From: Auanema rhodensis
Taxonomy: Eukaryota > Nematoda > Chromadorea > Rhabditida > Rhabditidae
Direction of reading: 5' to 3'
DNA: 64,000 nucleotides
NCBI GenBank assembly: GCA_964057225.1
Contig: OZ059899.1
Coordinates: 14,268,501 to 14,332,500, forward strand
Shown: positions 43,140 through 60,340 of the stretch, piece after piece
Position numbering within the stretch: position 1 is the first letter of the stretch
Layout of the letters: each line of letters begins with the position of its first letter
Notes under the pieces: model-generated
Database searches by the model: none
What the model was told of the DNA's origin: nothing
Seen by the model: the letters and a program-made list of their open reading frames with translations, nothing else
Translations under genes and position numbers: made by a program

Positions 43140-45385
43140 ATGTCTTTCTCTCTCTCTCTCCTGCTCTCTCTTTCTTTCCATCTATCTTTTTTTATATATT
43201 TCTCTTCAACTTAGAACTAATTCCAATACAATACTTCACCCTTTTCAAGGAGTTTTTAAACATTTTAATAATTTTTTCGAGCATTTTTCAATAAATTTTC
43301 GGTATTTGCCAATGAAAAGCATTATCATTTACAATAATTTTTCTATTAATTATATATAAAATACATTTTAGCATAAAATATAATGATGTTATAACACTGA
43401 TTTCATAGTTCAAATAATAGTTTATGCAACCTCAACATGCACACATACAGACACATAGATAGACAGACAGATACATGAGAGACATATAGTATACATAGAT
43501 CTGCTTTTGATTTGATTTTCAAATTATATTAATTTGGAATAGAAAGAAATTCAGTTAAAGTTTACTTTTGCATAGTTACAACCAGATGGTATCTAAGTTT
43601 AGCATTTTCTTTGGAACATCATACGTCACACATGATGTAAGAGTAATCTATGCTCCGAAATTTTATGATTTTCAGAAGAAAAAAATTAAAAATGAGACGA
43701 AACCCATCTATATATCTTAGTTATTGGATTATAATATCAATCTGATCTCAAAATTATAGTGATAATTTATCTGATAAAAAAGGAAAAAGAACGATAGAGA
43801 GAGGAGCAGAAGGAGGGGCAGGAGAGAGAAAAGGAGAAGAAAAGGAATAAAATTACGTTAGAAAAGTGACAGAAAGAAATAAAAATATCAATAAAAGTTA
43901 ATTTGAACACAAAGAAAATGGTTTTATATGGAAGCTTTTGATAATTTTCGAAAAATATACATATTTGGTGTTATATATGTACAAGTGTGATCGAAAACAA
44001 GTAGACAGAGAGAAATAGAGATTGAAAGAGAGAAAGCTGAGATGTTGCCCCAGGCAACCAATAAGCTAAGGTAACTTGTTATGAATTTGTCTTTAACTAC
44101 ATACATAGAATGAGAAACAGACACATAAAATACTAAAGAAATAATTCAGATTATTGCTGAAAGTAAGTAAAAAAAGTGCAGAAACGAGTATGAATGTATG
44201 AACATGCTGAGAGTTTTTATCAAAAAACCTGAGGTAAAACCTTTCAAAGTTATATTCAATTTGAACAAGTTGTTCTTCTGGTTTTGTGAATATGTGATAG
44301 TAAAATAGACTAGAATACATGGCATCAAAAATTCTCAATTTCCAATTAATCAAAGCAACTCAGCAGCAGCATGGACATACAATCGCAATTCTCTGGTTTA
44401 AATTTCTGAGCTTAATGAATTTCTTCTAACATCTACGTCAAATACGAAATTTCCTCTCTCTTTCTCTCTCTCTCTCTCTCTTTTCTCTCTTAGAAAAATA
44501 AAGCTTACGTTAGTGTATGCGTATGTGCATACTTTCAGATTATAATGGCTACTATATTTGGAAATAATAAGAAGATGCATGAAATGAATAGAAGAGAATG
44601 AACTTGAGCTACTTGACTTCTTGAAAGTCGAAACGAAATCGTGTATAATCGGCACACCTTTAAGCATATTTATCGATGAGAGAAGAAGCCAAAGATGAAA
44701 AAAAAACTTTTTTCTCCTAAACCTCTCTCTTCTAATATCAATTTCTCATTCATAAATATATTTGTTTATTAAAACTATATACATATATCTATATATATAT
44801 GTATATTATACATTTAACATATAATAATATTAAATTGATTGAAGATAATCAAAATTAAATGTTGATTGTACAAGCAGAAGAGGATAAATGGCAAACTTTT
44901 TCTCATCAGATTCGTAATCAAAAAAGAAAAAAAGGCTTGTGGATATTCAGAACAAGAATCCTAACATCAGAAAATAAAATTCAAAATATAAATATATCTT
45001 GTAAGATCTGATATATGAATGAATGTATATATGTATGTACATAAGAGGCCGTAGAAGCCACATGAGGCCGAGCAAGCTGAATGACGCAGAAACCTACCAA
45101 AGTACCTCCTCGGCTTAATGCTTAAATTTGGATATGAGGATGAAAACATGAATAAATTATGTTTGAATATACTATAATAAATATATTTGACGTGATTTAT
45201 TAATGATTTTCTTCGAGATTCAAAAGTTTTGATGATCAAGAAATGATTGACTTCTCTATTGTTTCTGCACGTTTTCTGAGATTAATCGGAAAGAGACGAA
45301 GAGGGGGGGGGTATATAAGCAGAGATCAGACTTAAGAAAGAAGGAAGTACGACTAGGAAAGAGGAAGAAAAACAGAAAAACCAAC

Positions 45386-45484
45386 CAGTCATTCCATTGT
45401 CTGAGCTTATCCACAACATTTTCCGGAATAGACGGAATGGTCAGTGAATAACGGGCAAATGTCTGTCGCATCATGGATTTCCGA
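45386..45484 (-). CDS. ckk-1: CaMKK N-terminal exon
   Basis: Sense strand: acceptor GCTTTCTTCAG, then RKSMMRQTFARYSLTIPSIP and VVDKLRQWNDW to a GTTGGT donor. It starts and ends with two bases of a codon already filled (phase 2), joining a Ser codon from the exon at 47563-47582 and a Trp codon completed at 37076. The balanced codon composition amid GA-rich DNA and the exact phases support it. The peptide itself is not recognised. Confidence 0.65.
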
Positions 45485-46767
45485 CTGAAGAAAGCTAAAA
45501 AGGATAAAAACCAAATAAGAAAAATAAAGGAAAATTCAATGAACACATAACCATACCAGGAATATTTTCATTTACGAACGATGAGAAAGTAAATGCATGA
45601 GCGATTGAATGAAACGGGAGAAAGTATATATAGCAGAAGTCAAAGAGATGAAGCATTAATAGGCTAAATATAGAAAGAGAGAGAGAGAGAGAAAGAGATA
45701 GAAAAGAAAAGAGAGGGGAAGAGAGATAGGTGAAGAAAGAAGGAGAAAGAGATAGAAAGAGAGAAAGGTTGAAGCAGAAATGTCTTTTTTCAACAACAGT
45801 TTTTGCATTATTATTATAATAATATAAGTATAAGTATGATGATCAAGCTACTTAGCTACTCAGAAACTATGAAATGAAAATTGAAGTTGCAGAAGAAACA
45901 ATAGCACAAGTTGTTGGAGCAATATCATGTCAATAGATAGATATATTCATTGAATAACATTATATATTATAAATATAAGTTGAAACAAGAATGACTTTGA
46001 CGACGATGAAGCTCATTGGAATTCTGAAAAAGCTGAAATCTGAATATGCAAGTGTGTATGTGTATGTATAGATATATCCTCACTCTATGTCCAATAGTTT
46101 GAGTAGCGAGCCTAATCAAGGCTATTCAAAAGAAAATATGCTATTTCCGATATTTTCCAAACTTAACAATCACAAAACGGGTAGTGTATGATTTCTCTTT
46201 ATAATATTTTGATTATAAAGTGAAAAGCCCAAATATGTAGATGGTCATGAATTCGAGGACGAAAACCAGAAACGACGGCAAAGAGCAGTAGCAGCAGCAG
46301 TAGCAGTAGCAGTAACAGACAGATTTTGATTTCATCAACATCTACATATCTCATGCATTGCTTTTTTCCTTCAATAATGTCCTCATTGATTATTAAAAAT
46401 TTCTAACCAACACACTTCCCCTCCCCCACTTCTCCATACATTCAATGAGAAGAAGAATGAACACATGTATTCAATACTACCGATTTGGTGCAACTTCTAA
46501 GCTGTAAGCACATAAGATCTTCCATTATATTTCGTCATTTTAATGGAAAAAAACATGGAAAGCGACAAAAGGATCATCCTATACTAATCAAATAATTCGA
46601 ATAAATACACCTTAGACATTAAAAATGAAAGAAAAAATTCGAAGATGAAAGAAGAATGAATGAAAACAAAAAGGTGATGAAGGGGTTGTTATCATAAATT
46701 GTACAGAGAAGTTAGTAAAGAAATTAATTTTATCGTGTAACTTTGATTCGTGTTTGAGAGAAAATAG

Positions 46768-46799
46768 GAGAAATAGAAATAGAAATAGAAATAGAAATA
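46768..46799. repeat. (AGAAAT)5 hexanucleotide repeat
   Basis: Five tandem hexamers in the CaMKK 5' intron 45485-47562, which also holds an AGC/AGT triplet repeat at 46283-46318. The repeat is not of telomeric type. Confidence 0.9.
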
Positions 46800-47562
46800 T
46801 GTATTTGCTAGATAGTCGCAAGAAAATAGACTGAATTAGATTTTTCTTCCTTTTTTTGGACGAAGGGCAGAGGAAAAGGATAATTTTGACGTTGAAAGAG
46901 AAGAGCAGTACTCTTCTTCGTCTTCTTCATCATCAGCTTCTCATTACAATTTTTATAGAATTAATGAGAGAATAATACATCTAGAAAATGGACCAAAGAA
47001 AAAACAGAAAAAGAACAACACGAAGCGAAGAATCGAAATGATTTTTCAATGGGTATTAAGGATTGTGGATGAGGAAGGAGAAGAGGCAAGCAAGGATGGT
47101 AAAGCAATAATGATGACAGCACTTGGGAAACAAAATAAAAAAACCTGAGTGAAATGTTGTTTAGAGCTTTTACATTAAGCTTGAAAGCAACTATTGTGAG
47201 CATTAGCAGTAGGCAGATTGAATGAGCGAATAGCAAACGCAGAAACAAGAAAATGAGACGAAAAGCTGAATTAAACGGATGTTCAAGACGATCAGCTACT
47301 TTGGCATTTGTCCAAATACAAAAAAAAATCAGAATTACATGTCATGGTGGTCGCTGGATAAGTGGAAGAATGGCATGATGAACAAACGGATGGACAGACT
47401 TACTAACAAGCTAACTAACTGACTACTCGGGTCAAATGTCTATGATTTTGGGCAGCTGAATGACTGAAACCGGACGTGCTCTAGCTACATTGTTGCAACA
47501 GCGGCAATAGTAGCAACGAACCGGAAAAACTGACGTCAAAGAGAACTCCAATGAGGTTTTAC

Positions 47563-47582
47563 CTCTTGCAGTACACTGCCAT
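47563..47582 (-). CDS. ckk-1: Candidate first coding exon of CaMKK (20 bp)
   Basis: Sense strand ATG opens MAVYCK plus two bases, followed by a good donor (AGAG then GTAAAAC). Phase 2 matches the exon at 45484 exactly, giving MAVYCKSRKSMM, and the complete 14-exon model then totals 1590 bases (529 codons plus stop). It lies where the purine-rich plus-strand zone ends. The exon is very short, so it rests on phase, donor quality and position only. Confidence 0.45.
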
Positions 47583-48015
47583 TGGATAATATATCGTTTT
47601 GCACTCTCAACAGCTATTTAACTTTAAGAAATTGGATTTTTTCGTCTGTAGAATGAGAAAGAGGGCAATTCCGTTTCATTTTCATGGCTCAGGATGATGA
47701 AATAAAGAATTTCTGGGAGTAGGGCTGGTTAGCAGCATGGTTAGAAGAATGGCTAACAGAAGTTGTAGACATAAAAAAAAAGAAAAACGAGAGTTTCAAT
47801 GAAGCACATAAATAAGTTCAAGGTTGTAGACAAGCTTCGAACTTATAGCATATCCTGTAACAGGTTATGCAAAATATTTTGAAAAAAATAATTTAATCAA
47901 CCATGTTTCAGTACATTGAATGGACACGAAATGAATGATTGAAGGTCAGATGGACATGCGCATCAAGCTTATGCCAATAAGATTTCGTTTGTGCATTGAA
48001 TTCACAGGCCTCAAG

Positions 48016-48185
48016 CTAAAAAGGCTTTGTGACCTCCGATTGAGACGACGTTGAGCTGATCACAAATCGACTCTTCTTCTCCCAGTTGACGTTCTGCTTG
48101 TCAGCGCTCAACATTGTATAACACATTTGTTCCGTCAAGCTAATCTTTTCTTTTTTGGCTTGTCGTCTTGGCTCAGGAAGCATAG
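48016..48185 (-). CDS. Unidentified 55-codon frame, possible alternative CaMKK first exon
   Basis: Sense strand: acceptor-like CTTTCATTAG, two bases, then MLPEPRRQAKKEKISLTEQM onward, with WEKKSRFVISS before TAG at 48018-48016. The composition is strongly protein-like. A GT after the ACG TC of SST would leave phase 2, compatible with the CaMKK exon at 45484, but the donor (GTCTCA) is weak. It could instead be a separate small gene. No homology is recognised. Confidence 0.35.
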
Positions 48186-49533
48186 CTAATGAAAGCTGGA
48201 CATTACTACTACTATACGATATACTATACATAATATCTCACAAAATATTATCTCATATAAAATATTATATTATTTTGCTCTTTCTCTTTCTCTTTGTAAG
48301 AACAAACGAGAGAATGAGAGCAGGAGGACGTAGGTGGTGGTGACAAAGCTACAGGAAGAGAAAAGAAGAAAAAATGAAATATTTCATCAGAACGAAAACG
48401 ATATATAGGTTGTTGACGACTAGCCTAGCCTCCCTTTTGATCGAATAAAGAGAGATGGACTTACATTCAAGAATTTTTTTTTAAATTCAAAATAAAAACA
48501 AATTGATTAAACAAACAAAAATGCTCCGTGTATTTAGTAATTTACGTGCAAGATATAGTAGAAGATGATACATTCGATTAATTAGATCAATTTCTTTCTT
48601 CAATAGAACAAATATTTTAGTTTGTTTATGTTTGTTAGATTACAGAGGTAGTGTCTGCTACTTTCTCTCTCTCTCTCTCTCTCGATCTATCTAATACTAT
48701 CTCTTCCCTTTTTTTCCTTTCAATGATCCATGTATTGAATCAATTGGTTGTAATACAAACTATAATTATTAATAATTTATATAAAACATTTGTGTGGATC
48801 ATCCCTTAATTCTTGATTACTATTCTAATAGCTTGAAATGAATGTTAGTTGACTGAAATCATATCGTATTATAAGTGAGCTATTCAGGAATATTCTCATC
48901 CTCGTCGTGAGTGGCTGTTTTCACCTACAACAAAAGGTGAACGATTATCAAATCAACAACATGGTTTTTCGTTCCACAACATATCCAGGATTTTGATGCT
49001 TATTGAGCGAAGGAAAACAGAAAATGGAAAAAAAAACAGATTACCCGCATAGAGAGAGAGGTTTATGATTTTCTTTTAAAATGCGCTCAACAAACAAAAA
49101 GTTTTATAAAACTTATAATAAGATATGCTTGAATAAGATGTTACAACAGCATGTTGTGCAGCATTATATTTCAAAATTGATGGCATCCAGAATGTGAAAA
49201 TCAACCAGCTGTGATAGGAATGTGAGTAAACTGCTCTCTGTTAGTTTATGACTGGCCCAGCTACATATGCACGTGCAAAGCTTACCGGAATCCAACAGCT
49301 TACGCAACCGAAACCCGGTCTGTTATTGAAATTAGGAAGAAATTGTAGCCAATAATGCGTTTAGCAGGAAATAGATATTTATATATAAATATATTTTGCA
49401 TAAATTCTAGAATTTGTCCATTCATGTCTAGTCACGAGAGCACTGTAACACGTGTTTTTATTTTTATGTTTATGTGATTACATGCATTAATTCAGTTACT
49501 TTCAATTTCTACTATTCACAACTTCATGGCATC

Positions 49534-49651
49534 GCTTACGACCATACCACGTTGAAAGTACGCCATCCCGTCCGATCTGGCAAGTCAAGCAACGTTGGGC
49601 CCGGTTAGTACTTGGATCGGAGACGGCTTGGGAATCCCGGGTGCCGTAAGC
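49534..49651 (+). rRNA. rrn-5S: 5S ribosomal RNA
   Basis: A 118-base RNA polymerase III gene for 5S rRNA of the large ribosomal subunit. The ends GCTTACGACC and GCCGTAAGC pair to form helix I. The conserved GCCATCCCGTCCGATCTGG, GCAAC and AGTACTTGGATCGGAGACGG (internal promoter boxes) are intact, and a T6 terminator follows directly. From memory it closely resembles the Caenorhabditis 5S sequence with a few substitutions. It is a single copy here; no tandem copy or SL1 RNA gene (GGTTTAATTACCC) was seen in the flanks. Confidence 0.96.
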
Positions 49652-49969
49652 TTTTTTATTTCCACAACACAACAAGTTGTTTGTAATAGAAAGAATCCAG
49701 TTGAACATTGTAAATCTGGATACTGTTCGCATAATTGTTCGTTATTGTTGAAAGAAATATTTCTCCCTGGGAATTGTTTCGGATTCTCCCTTTTGGTTTT
49801 AAATGAAGTGGAAGTCTCTCCATTGATGACTATTACAGACAGTAATTTCGTATATTGTATATTATAGTGTTGTAGGGGTTCTTATTGTAATCTCATACTA
49901 GGTTAATCTGATTAAAAGTTCAGAAATGCTCATAAAACATATATTCCGTCCATATTTATTATTCGACAC

Positions 49970-50390
49970 TTGACATTATTGAAAAATAGATATTATGACG
50001 AGTTTAAAAAGATACGAAGAATACAAGTTATCAAAATCAGTAAAAAAACATCAACAGCAAGAAATCCAGTCATAAATATAACTGCTATCGATAAAATACT
50101 AAGGGCCTATGCGAGGAGAAGAGCCCGAACTGGTTTTCCCATCTTCGGTCTACTTCAACTAATCAGAAGAAAGGCTGTATAAGAACAAGGAGTTACTGTA
50201 GCAGCAATACGTGTACTGAAGACACTTGCGAAAAAGGAATCACAATGAAAGGGACTAAGTCTCTCGTAAAAACAATGATTATAAAAAGGGCATGCATAAA
50301 AAGGGATACCGTACCCAAAACGAGAGCTTTTGGCCCAGCACTTTTTATTTGGCAATATGGACACAGTCCACAGCGGCCACTAGGCTAGGA
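49970..50390 (+). pseudogene. Protein-like stretch broken by stops, possible decayed gene or transposon
   Basis: Three consecutive plus-strand open pieces in different frames: one with KILRAYARRRARTGFPIFGL ending near 50182, one with GVTVAAIRVLKTLAKKESQ ending at about 50248, and one from ATG 50248 with ACIKRDTVPKTRAFGPALFI. The basic, helical character recalls DNA-binding transposase or ribosomal-type sequence, but I cannot assign a family. No terminal inverted repeats were identified. Confidence 0.25.
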
Positions 50391-51038
50391 CGTGGAGGGC
50401 CGGAAAATATTTACAATATTAGATAAAGTTTTTTTCGCATCGTCCGAGCTAGCAGATTTCGAATAAATCAAAAAATTAGACCATTGGTCAACAGTGGCGA
50501 TGATTTAAGTTAGCTATTAATCAATATACAAGGCGGACAATACGATACAGAGTGACTCTGACAAACTATGTTTCAATAATTATAATAATAGTTAGTAGTT
50601 GGCTACATGACCTTAATAAACAATTTGGGAAAACTCCCGAAAGACTGTTTGGTAACATATTAGTCTAAAAATGAAGAAAGCACAATGGTAGAGGAATCTG
50701 TTGAGAAGTGGACGTCAAAACTGCTGAAGGTGAGTAATCATAAAGGAAATAGAGCATTTAATGACAGGTTCTGCACAATCATCTAGAATATAGCAGTTTT
50801 TAGCACTAGAGCTATCACAAAATAAGAATGAGGTGGTTTTATTTGAATACCGTATCACTGAAGGCCTAACTCTCATAAGGCTTGACTGTATGAAGCCGAT
50901 TATGGGCACTTATAACGTAGGTGCACAGTGAGAAATCATGAATAGTGAAAGAGCAAATACGACACAAATGAGAAGACAATAGCAGGCAGTGATACGCGAT
51001 AGTTAGTAGTACATATAGTTTTGTATAAGACTGCATGT

Positions 51039-56095
<5,057 letters not shown>

Positions 56096-58260
56096 CTGCA
56101 AAAATACAATGAGTTAACGCATAAAACAGAACATTCTGCAAACTAAAGAAAGGAACGTGATCAAATTCAAGTGACAGGGGTGAAATGAGTAATTATAACA
56201 ATGAGAGAAATAAAAAAGCCATGCTACATCCGAGAATTTTGACTACAAAGACCATTTTAAACAAGTGCCAATGGGAATGAACTCCAATACGCGGCCTGTT
56301 AGACGAAAAGACAGATATGCACATAGCATACTTAACAAGAGTCAGCGAACAATTGAGTAGAATGAACGCTAAAGACAGAAGAGAAGGAGAAAAATATAAC
56401 CCGTTGTAATGACAGTCATAGAACGTCCTCACAGTTATTCAATCACAAGGTCAGTTGCGGTCAGCTAGTATCTGATCCATAAACTATGCTGCTTAATTAA
56501 AGTTGGTGTGCAGTAACAAGGGAGTCCAAAGATATTGCGAAAAAAATCGTGACACCCTCGAATAAGGACGGTCTGTGACGAGAAGGATTACAACGAGCGA
56601 AAAATTTCGTAAATGGTACACAGTATGTCATCATGAAGGTTAGGCTGTTTGGTCACTCGAGCGCAAGTTTACTCCTGCTTTTCACTCTTAATTCAAGTCT
56701 ATTTCGCAATAATAGTCTTGAGTCGAAAAGTTACGAAGATGTTGAAAAGACAATCAAACATTATAACATTAATATATCTTAGAAATTCGTAGACCTGAAC
56801 CATATAGCCAACGTCCAGAAGGCCTAGTTCCAGTATAATTGTCGAAATCGATGTGTAGACGTATAGAGTGGTCTAGCGGTTGTGCGAATCAGCTGATGCA
56901 GAGAGAGCCCGGTCAGAATCAAGCTATGCGCAAGAGATGCCAGACAATGACACATTGAGAGAGAATGGTCAGCTGTGTTAATGGAGAGAGAGACACAGCC
57001 CTTCGTAACGCATACACACTATAGATAGAGTATAATTCGAAGAGATTCGTTAGACATCTCTGACATCCACACACCAACCGGTCCACCAATATATGCAAAT
57101 GAGCATAAGCGAGAGAAAGATGAAGAGAGAGAGAGAGAGATATATATATATAGAGAGAGGCTCGATGTGTCCGTCCCCAGACATCGGGACAACAGCAAAC
57201 TACGAAGCCAAACGATCATGAGCAAAGATGACACTCCATAAAGCCGTCTTCAAATGTTGGTTTAGAGGACCACAAAAGTTAGAATCCGACTACGAGTGAA
57301 TACACATCTAGCCGCTATTTTTACAAAACATGGTTATGGCCACTCTAATTAAAAAATCGATCGTTTTCAAAATAAAAACAAAATGCAAGCAGTTCGACTG
57401 CATCGTATTCTAGATTTTAAACCTGTCTAAAACTTTTTAAAGAACACTTCTTCAAAAAAAGATCCATAACGACTGAGAGTACAACATTATGGGAGGAAGA
57501 TTAAAATGAGAACTGGATAGTAGAGGATTTCTGGCTTTCAACGAGAGGGTGTTTCGAGTAAAGGTGTATGGCGAGGAAAATTGATAGAACTGGATTTGAA
57601 CGCTAGTATGGTCAAAATATATGCATTATTATAATAGGCGGCTATAGCAAATATTCATTTGCTACTTACCACTAAATGATAAGATATAGATAGACCTCTA
57701 TATTACAAAACTCGAATCATTGAAGAGAACAAGGACGAATTGCACAAAGGAGGCAGCGTTGGAATAAGACAGACAGAAGAAAGGAGGATGGAGATTGAGA
57801 GCCGGTTTGTTAAGAGATGTGAAGGAATGTGCGCAATCTGACAAGGCTTATGATCTACGACGAAGCGCTACATCTTCCATTACTAAAGTAATCCCTCTTT
57901 TCAATATTAAATATACCATCCAACAAAATTAGAACGTTGCACTCAAATAAGCGCAACATTATGTTAAATAACATACTTATTATTAGAACATGGCAAAAAA
58001 AACGAAGTAAAAAATTGGCCAAGTTTATAGAAAAATAGACCAACACGCAGGTGAATTCGTTTGAAATAGAAATGCTATACAAAAAACAACCAATGAACTA
58101 CCGTGTCAGAGTGCGTGCTCTAAGAGCCCGAATCCAAAAATAGCTCGGTTCGTTTCGAAAATAGTCAGATCGTCAAAGCGAGCGAGCTCTTCGGTCTAAT
58201 AGGTAGTTCTTGGTGGAGGCTTGAGGGCGCGGTTACAATGGTCAACTGACTGAGGGGTCG
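56096..58260. other. Upstream of the known NLK exons, no gene recognised
   Basis: It should contain the missing NLK 5' exon(s) or an intron. GA/TA repeats occur at 57125-57155. A tRNA-like A-box (TGGTCTAGCGG) at about 56870 was examined and not accepted as a tRNA. Confidence 0.6.
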
Positions 58261-58266
58261 AGCCTC

Positions 58267-58494
58267 ATGTTTGCTATTCCGCACGAGTCGCCCCAGGCGC
58301 TATTCTCGGACGCTGAGTCCAGTCACGCTGCGACAAGAATAGAATCTAACCAAGGAGCCAACAATCAACAAAAACCAAACGACAGAGAAATAGCGACGAT
58401 CGAATACGCATCTTCATTCTACAGAATGAACGAACGGGAGGGGATTAACTGTGTTCAAACGAGAACAAAACGATTTCAAGCGAATATGAATTAA
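58267..58494 (+). other. Unidentified 75-codon frame
   Basis: An ATG-initiated plus-strand frame beginning MFAIPHESPQALFSDAESSH, polar and serine/glutamate-rich, in one of the more GC-rich patches of the right end. It has no recognised domain, signal peptide or homology. A partly overlapping minus frame (next entry) also looks coding-like. Confidence 0.2.
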
Positions 58495-58663
58495 TTCTTG
58501 TGACAACGATTAATTTCTCTGGTCCGTCTTGAAAATTCATCATATGTTCGAATCCTCACGCAAAGCTGTATCTTTCTACTGATTGACGACCGTTTAGGAA
58601 GGTCATCAAACCCTCGCAGACTTAAAACCCCCCATAGATTTGAAGTATATTGTCTTATCTGCA
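58491..58663 (-). other. Unidentified minus-strand frame after a good acceptor
   Basis: Sense strand: TTTCGTCTGCAG followed by an open frame with LRGFDDLPKRSSISRKIQLC and TYDEFSRRTREINRCHKN before TAA at 58491. It could be a terminal exon of an unknown minus-strand transcript upstream of NLK. There is no homology. Confidence 0.25.
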
Positions 58664-59174
58664 GACGAAACAGAAAGACATAAGATATGCATAGAAAGTA
58701 GAAACACATAATAGGAGAAATAAAGAATTGCGAAAAATCTATAATAGATTGATACACTTATATGACTATGTGCATGAATGCTAAGAGATAGCTAGCAAAA
58801 TGAGAGAAGAGTGACTATGCATAGACAGGCTTAAAGCGAGAACCGGACCGGACATAAAAACAAAGACAACACTTCCAATTAGTAGATACAACATAACTTC
58901 TTACAATCTATCAATTGCTAGTTTACATGCTTTTCTACCTTAGCCTTATTAGTGTACGAAAAAAAGCTGAAGCTAAATTTGGATACACCTAGCTTGTTCA
59001 AATAAATATTGCATTGAGACAACAAATAAACGAAAAGATAAATTTTCATGTACAAAGAAGGAAATGTCAACCGATTGTCATGACTAAAACCAGAAGGAAA
59101 CGCTGTCAACTAGATCAATATAGAAGGTATGTGCAAGAAATCCCACAATACACAGTACGAACTCGGTTGTAGTT

Positions 59175-59294
59175 TTAGAAGCTAAATCTAGATTTTCCAA
59201 TGGCTCGAGCAAAGATATTGGGATATGACCCAAAGAGGCTGTTTAGAGAAATAGGCTTATCGGGAAAGGCAGCCTGCTGTTCCTCCTGTGACAT
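59175..59294 (-). other. Unidentified 39-codon minus-strand frame
   Basis: Sense strand ATG opens MSQEEQQAAFPDKPISLNSL, then FGSYPNIFARAIGK before TAA. The amino-acid make-up resembles the Gln/Ala-rich NLK N-terminus, but no donor gives the phase the NLK exon at 56095 needs. Confidence 0.25.
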
Positions 59295-60223
59295 GCATGC
59301 TTTGCTTGGTTATTGAACTAGCCGTCCGATTTGTCGAATGTCAAGCTAGAAATGCGCCTGCGAAGTAGTAAAGCGATGGGCGGACTGGACACTGCGAGAA
59401 CAGGAAGAACACACACACATACAAAACACTACACCAGTAGTTGAGTGACCAACTAATACACATGAAAACTTAAAATGAAGAAGATATGAAATGAAAATTG
59501 CTCAGACGAAATGTGAATGTTACGAAAAAAGAAAACACCTAGTACAATACAAGAACAAGAAAAGCGCTAGTTCGTGAGAGTTGCCCTATTTTGTACATAT
59601 AAATGGCAAAATGAAATATCTAGATAGAAATCACACGTTCAAGAAACAGAACCAATTCCAGGAGTTCAAGGAGAAATTTTCAGAAGTCAAGTTCTGCTAG
59701 TCTTATAATTATATGTTAACAAAGAAAGCTAAAAGATATATGATTTAGAAGTGAAGCAATGCAATTGGTCGTAATTCGGTCGTAATATAGCACAACAACG
59801 ACGTAGCTATATAGCAGAGAAAGAGGAAAAAGAGAGGGTATATATAACAGAGGATTTACACTGGACATCCCTGACTCCTGTGCAAAATGATGACTTCAGA
59901 GCCAACAAGAAAATTCAAAACTTAAGGGTAGTATATATTATATATATGATACACATTTTGTTTTAAAATATATAAAAGACGACCAAGAAGCAAATGAAAT
60001 AAAAGATGAGTAAATGTTAAGTGGGTTGGTGAATTGTACCTGGCCTACTATTTTATGACCTATGATACAAGAACATTTGCACCAGGGGTTATAAATGGGA
60101 GATATGTTCATTACCAATAGCACAAAGCATATATCCTAAAGCAGCCTAACAGACATATAGATATAGAAATAAGATCAAGGCAGAGAAAGTCACATAAGCA
60201 AGAGAACATGTGATGAGAAAAAG

Positions 60224-60340
60224 ATGGCTTCAAGTGAAAGTATAATAGAGAGAGAAAGCAGTCCGGTGATCTGGTTTCCATATGAAAGTACAGGAGTGAC
60301 TACTGTGGAAGCAGGACTGGATTTCAAGCCCAAGCAATAG
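60224..60340 (+). other. Unidentified 38-codon plus-strand frame
   Basis: An ATG-initiated frame, MASSESIIERESSPVIWFPY onward to TAG. Acidic and protein-like, without homology; it could be chance. Confidence 0.15.

Larger units (their letters stand above)
37077..45385 (-). other. Long CaMKK intron (8.3 kb), purine-rich on the plus strand
   Basis: GA tracts at 38600-38650, 40915-40975, 41100-41210 and 42699-42770, a (TAGA)n at 38950-38985, a (TG)n at 41036-41073 and a 16-base G run at 39952-39967. Opposite-orientation CT tracts occur at 38145-38180, 41463-41482, 43103-43137 and 44455-44482. A possible 36-bp cassette exon lies at 45041-45076. Otherwise no gene is seen. Confidence 0.6.
47583..51038. 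other. Gap between CaMKK and NLK
   Basis: It contains an unassigned minus-strand open frame (48016-48185), a CT tract (48664-48683), the 5S rRNA gene, and a protein-like but broken stretch (49970-50390). It also holds the expected CaMKK promoter and NLK 3' UTR; a minus-strand AATAAA lies near 50836, about 200 bp past the NLK stop. Confidence 0.6.

Noticed and set aside
46768-46799. AGAAAT hexamers considered as telomere-like
   Set aside because: The nematode telomere repeat is TTAGGC; this unit differs and the array is short.
48000-51000. Search for an SL1 spliced-leader RNA gene linked to the 5S gene
   Set aside because: No GGTTTAATTACCC-type sequence was seen on either strand near the 5S gene.
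56865-56935. tRNA-like sequence with an A-box (TGGTCTAGCGG) and partly pairing ends (GTATAG/CTATGC)
   Set aside because: The T-arm does not pair, the B-box lacks GGTTCGA and there is no convincing anticodon arm. At most a tRNA-derived remnant.
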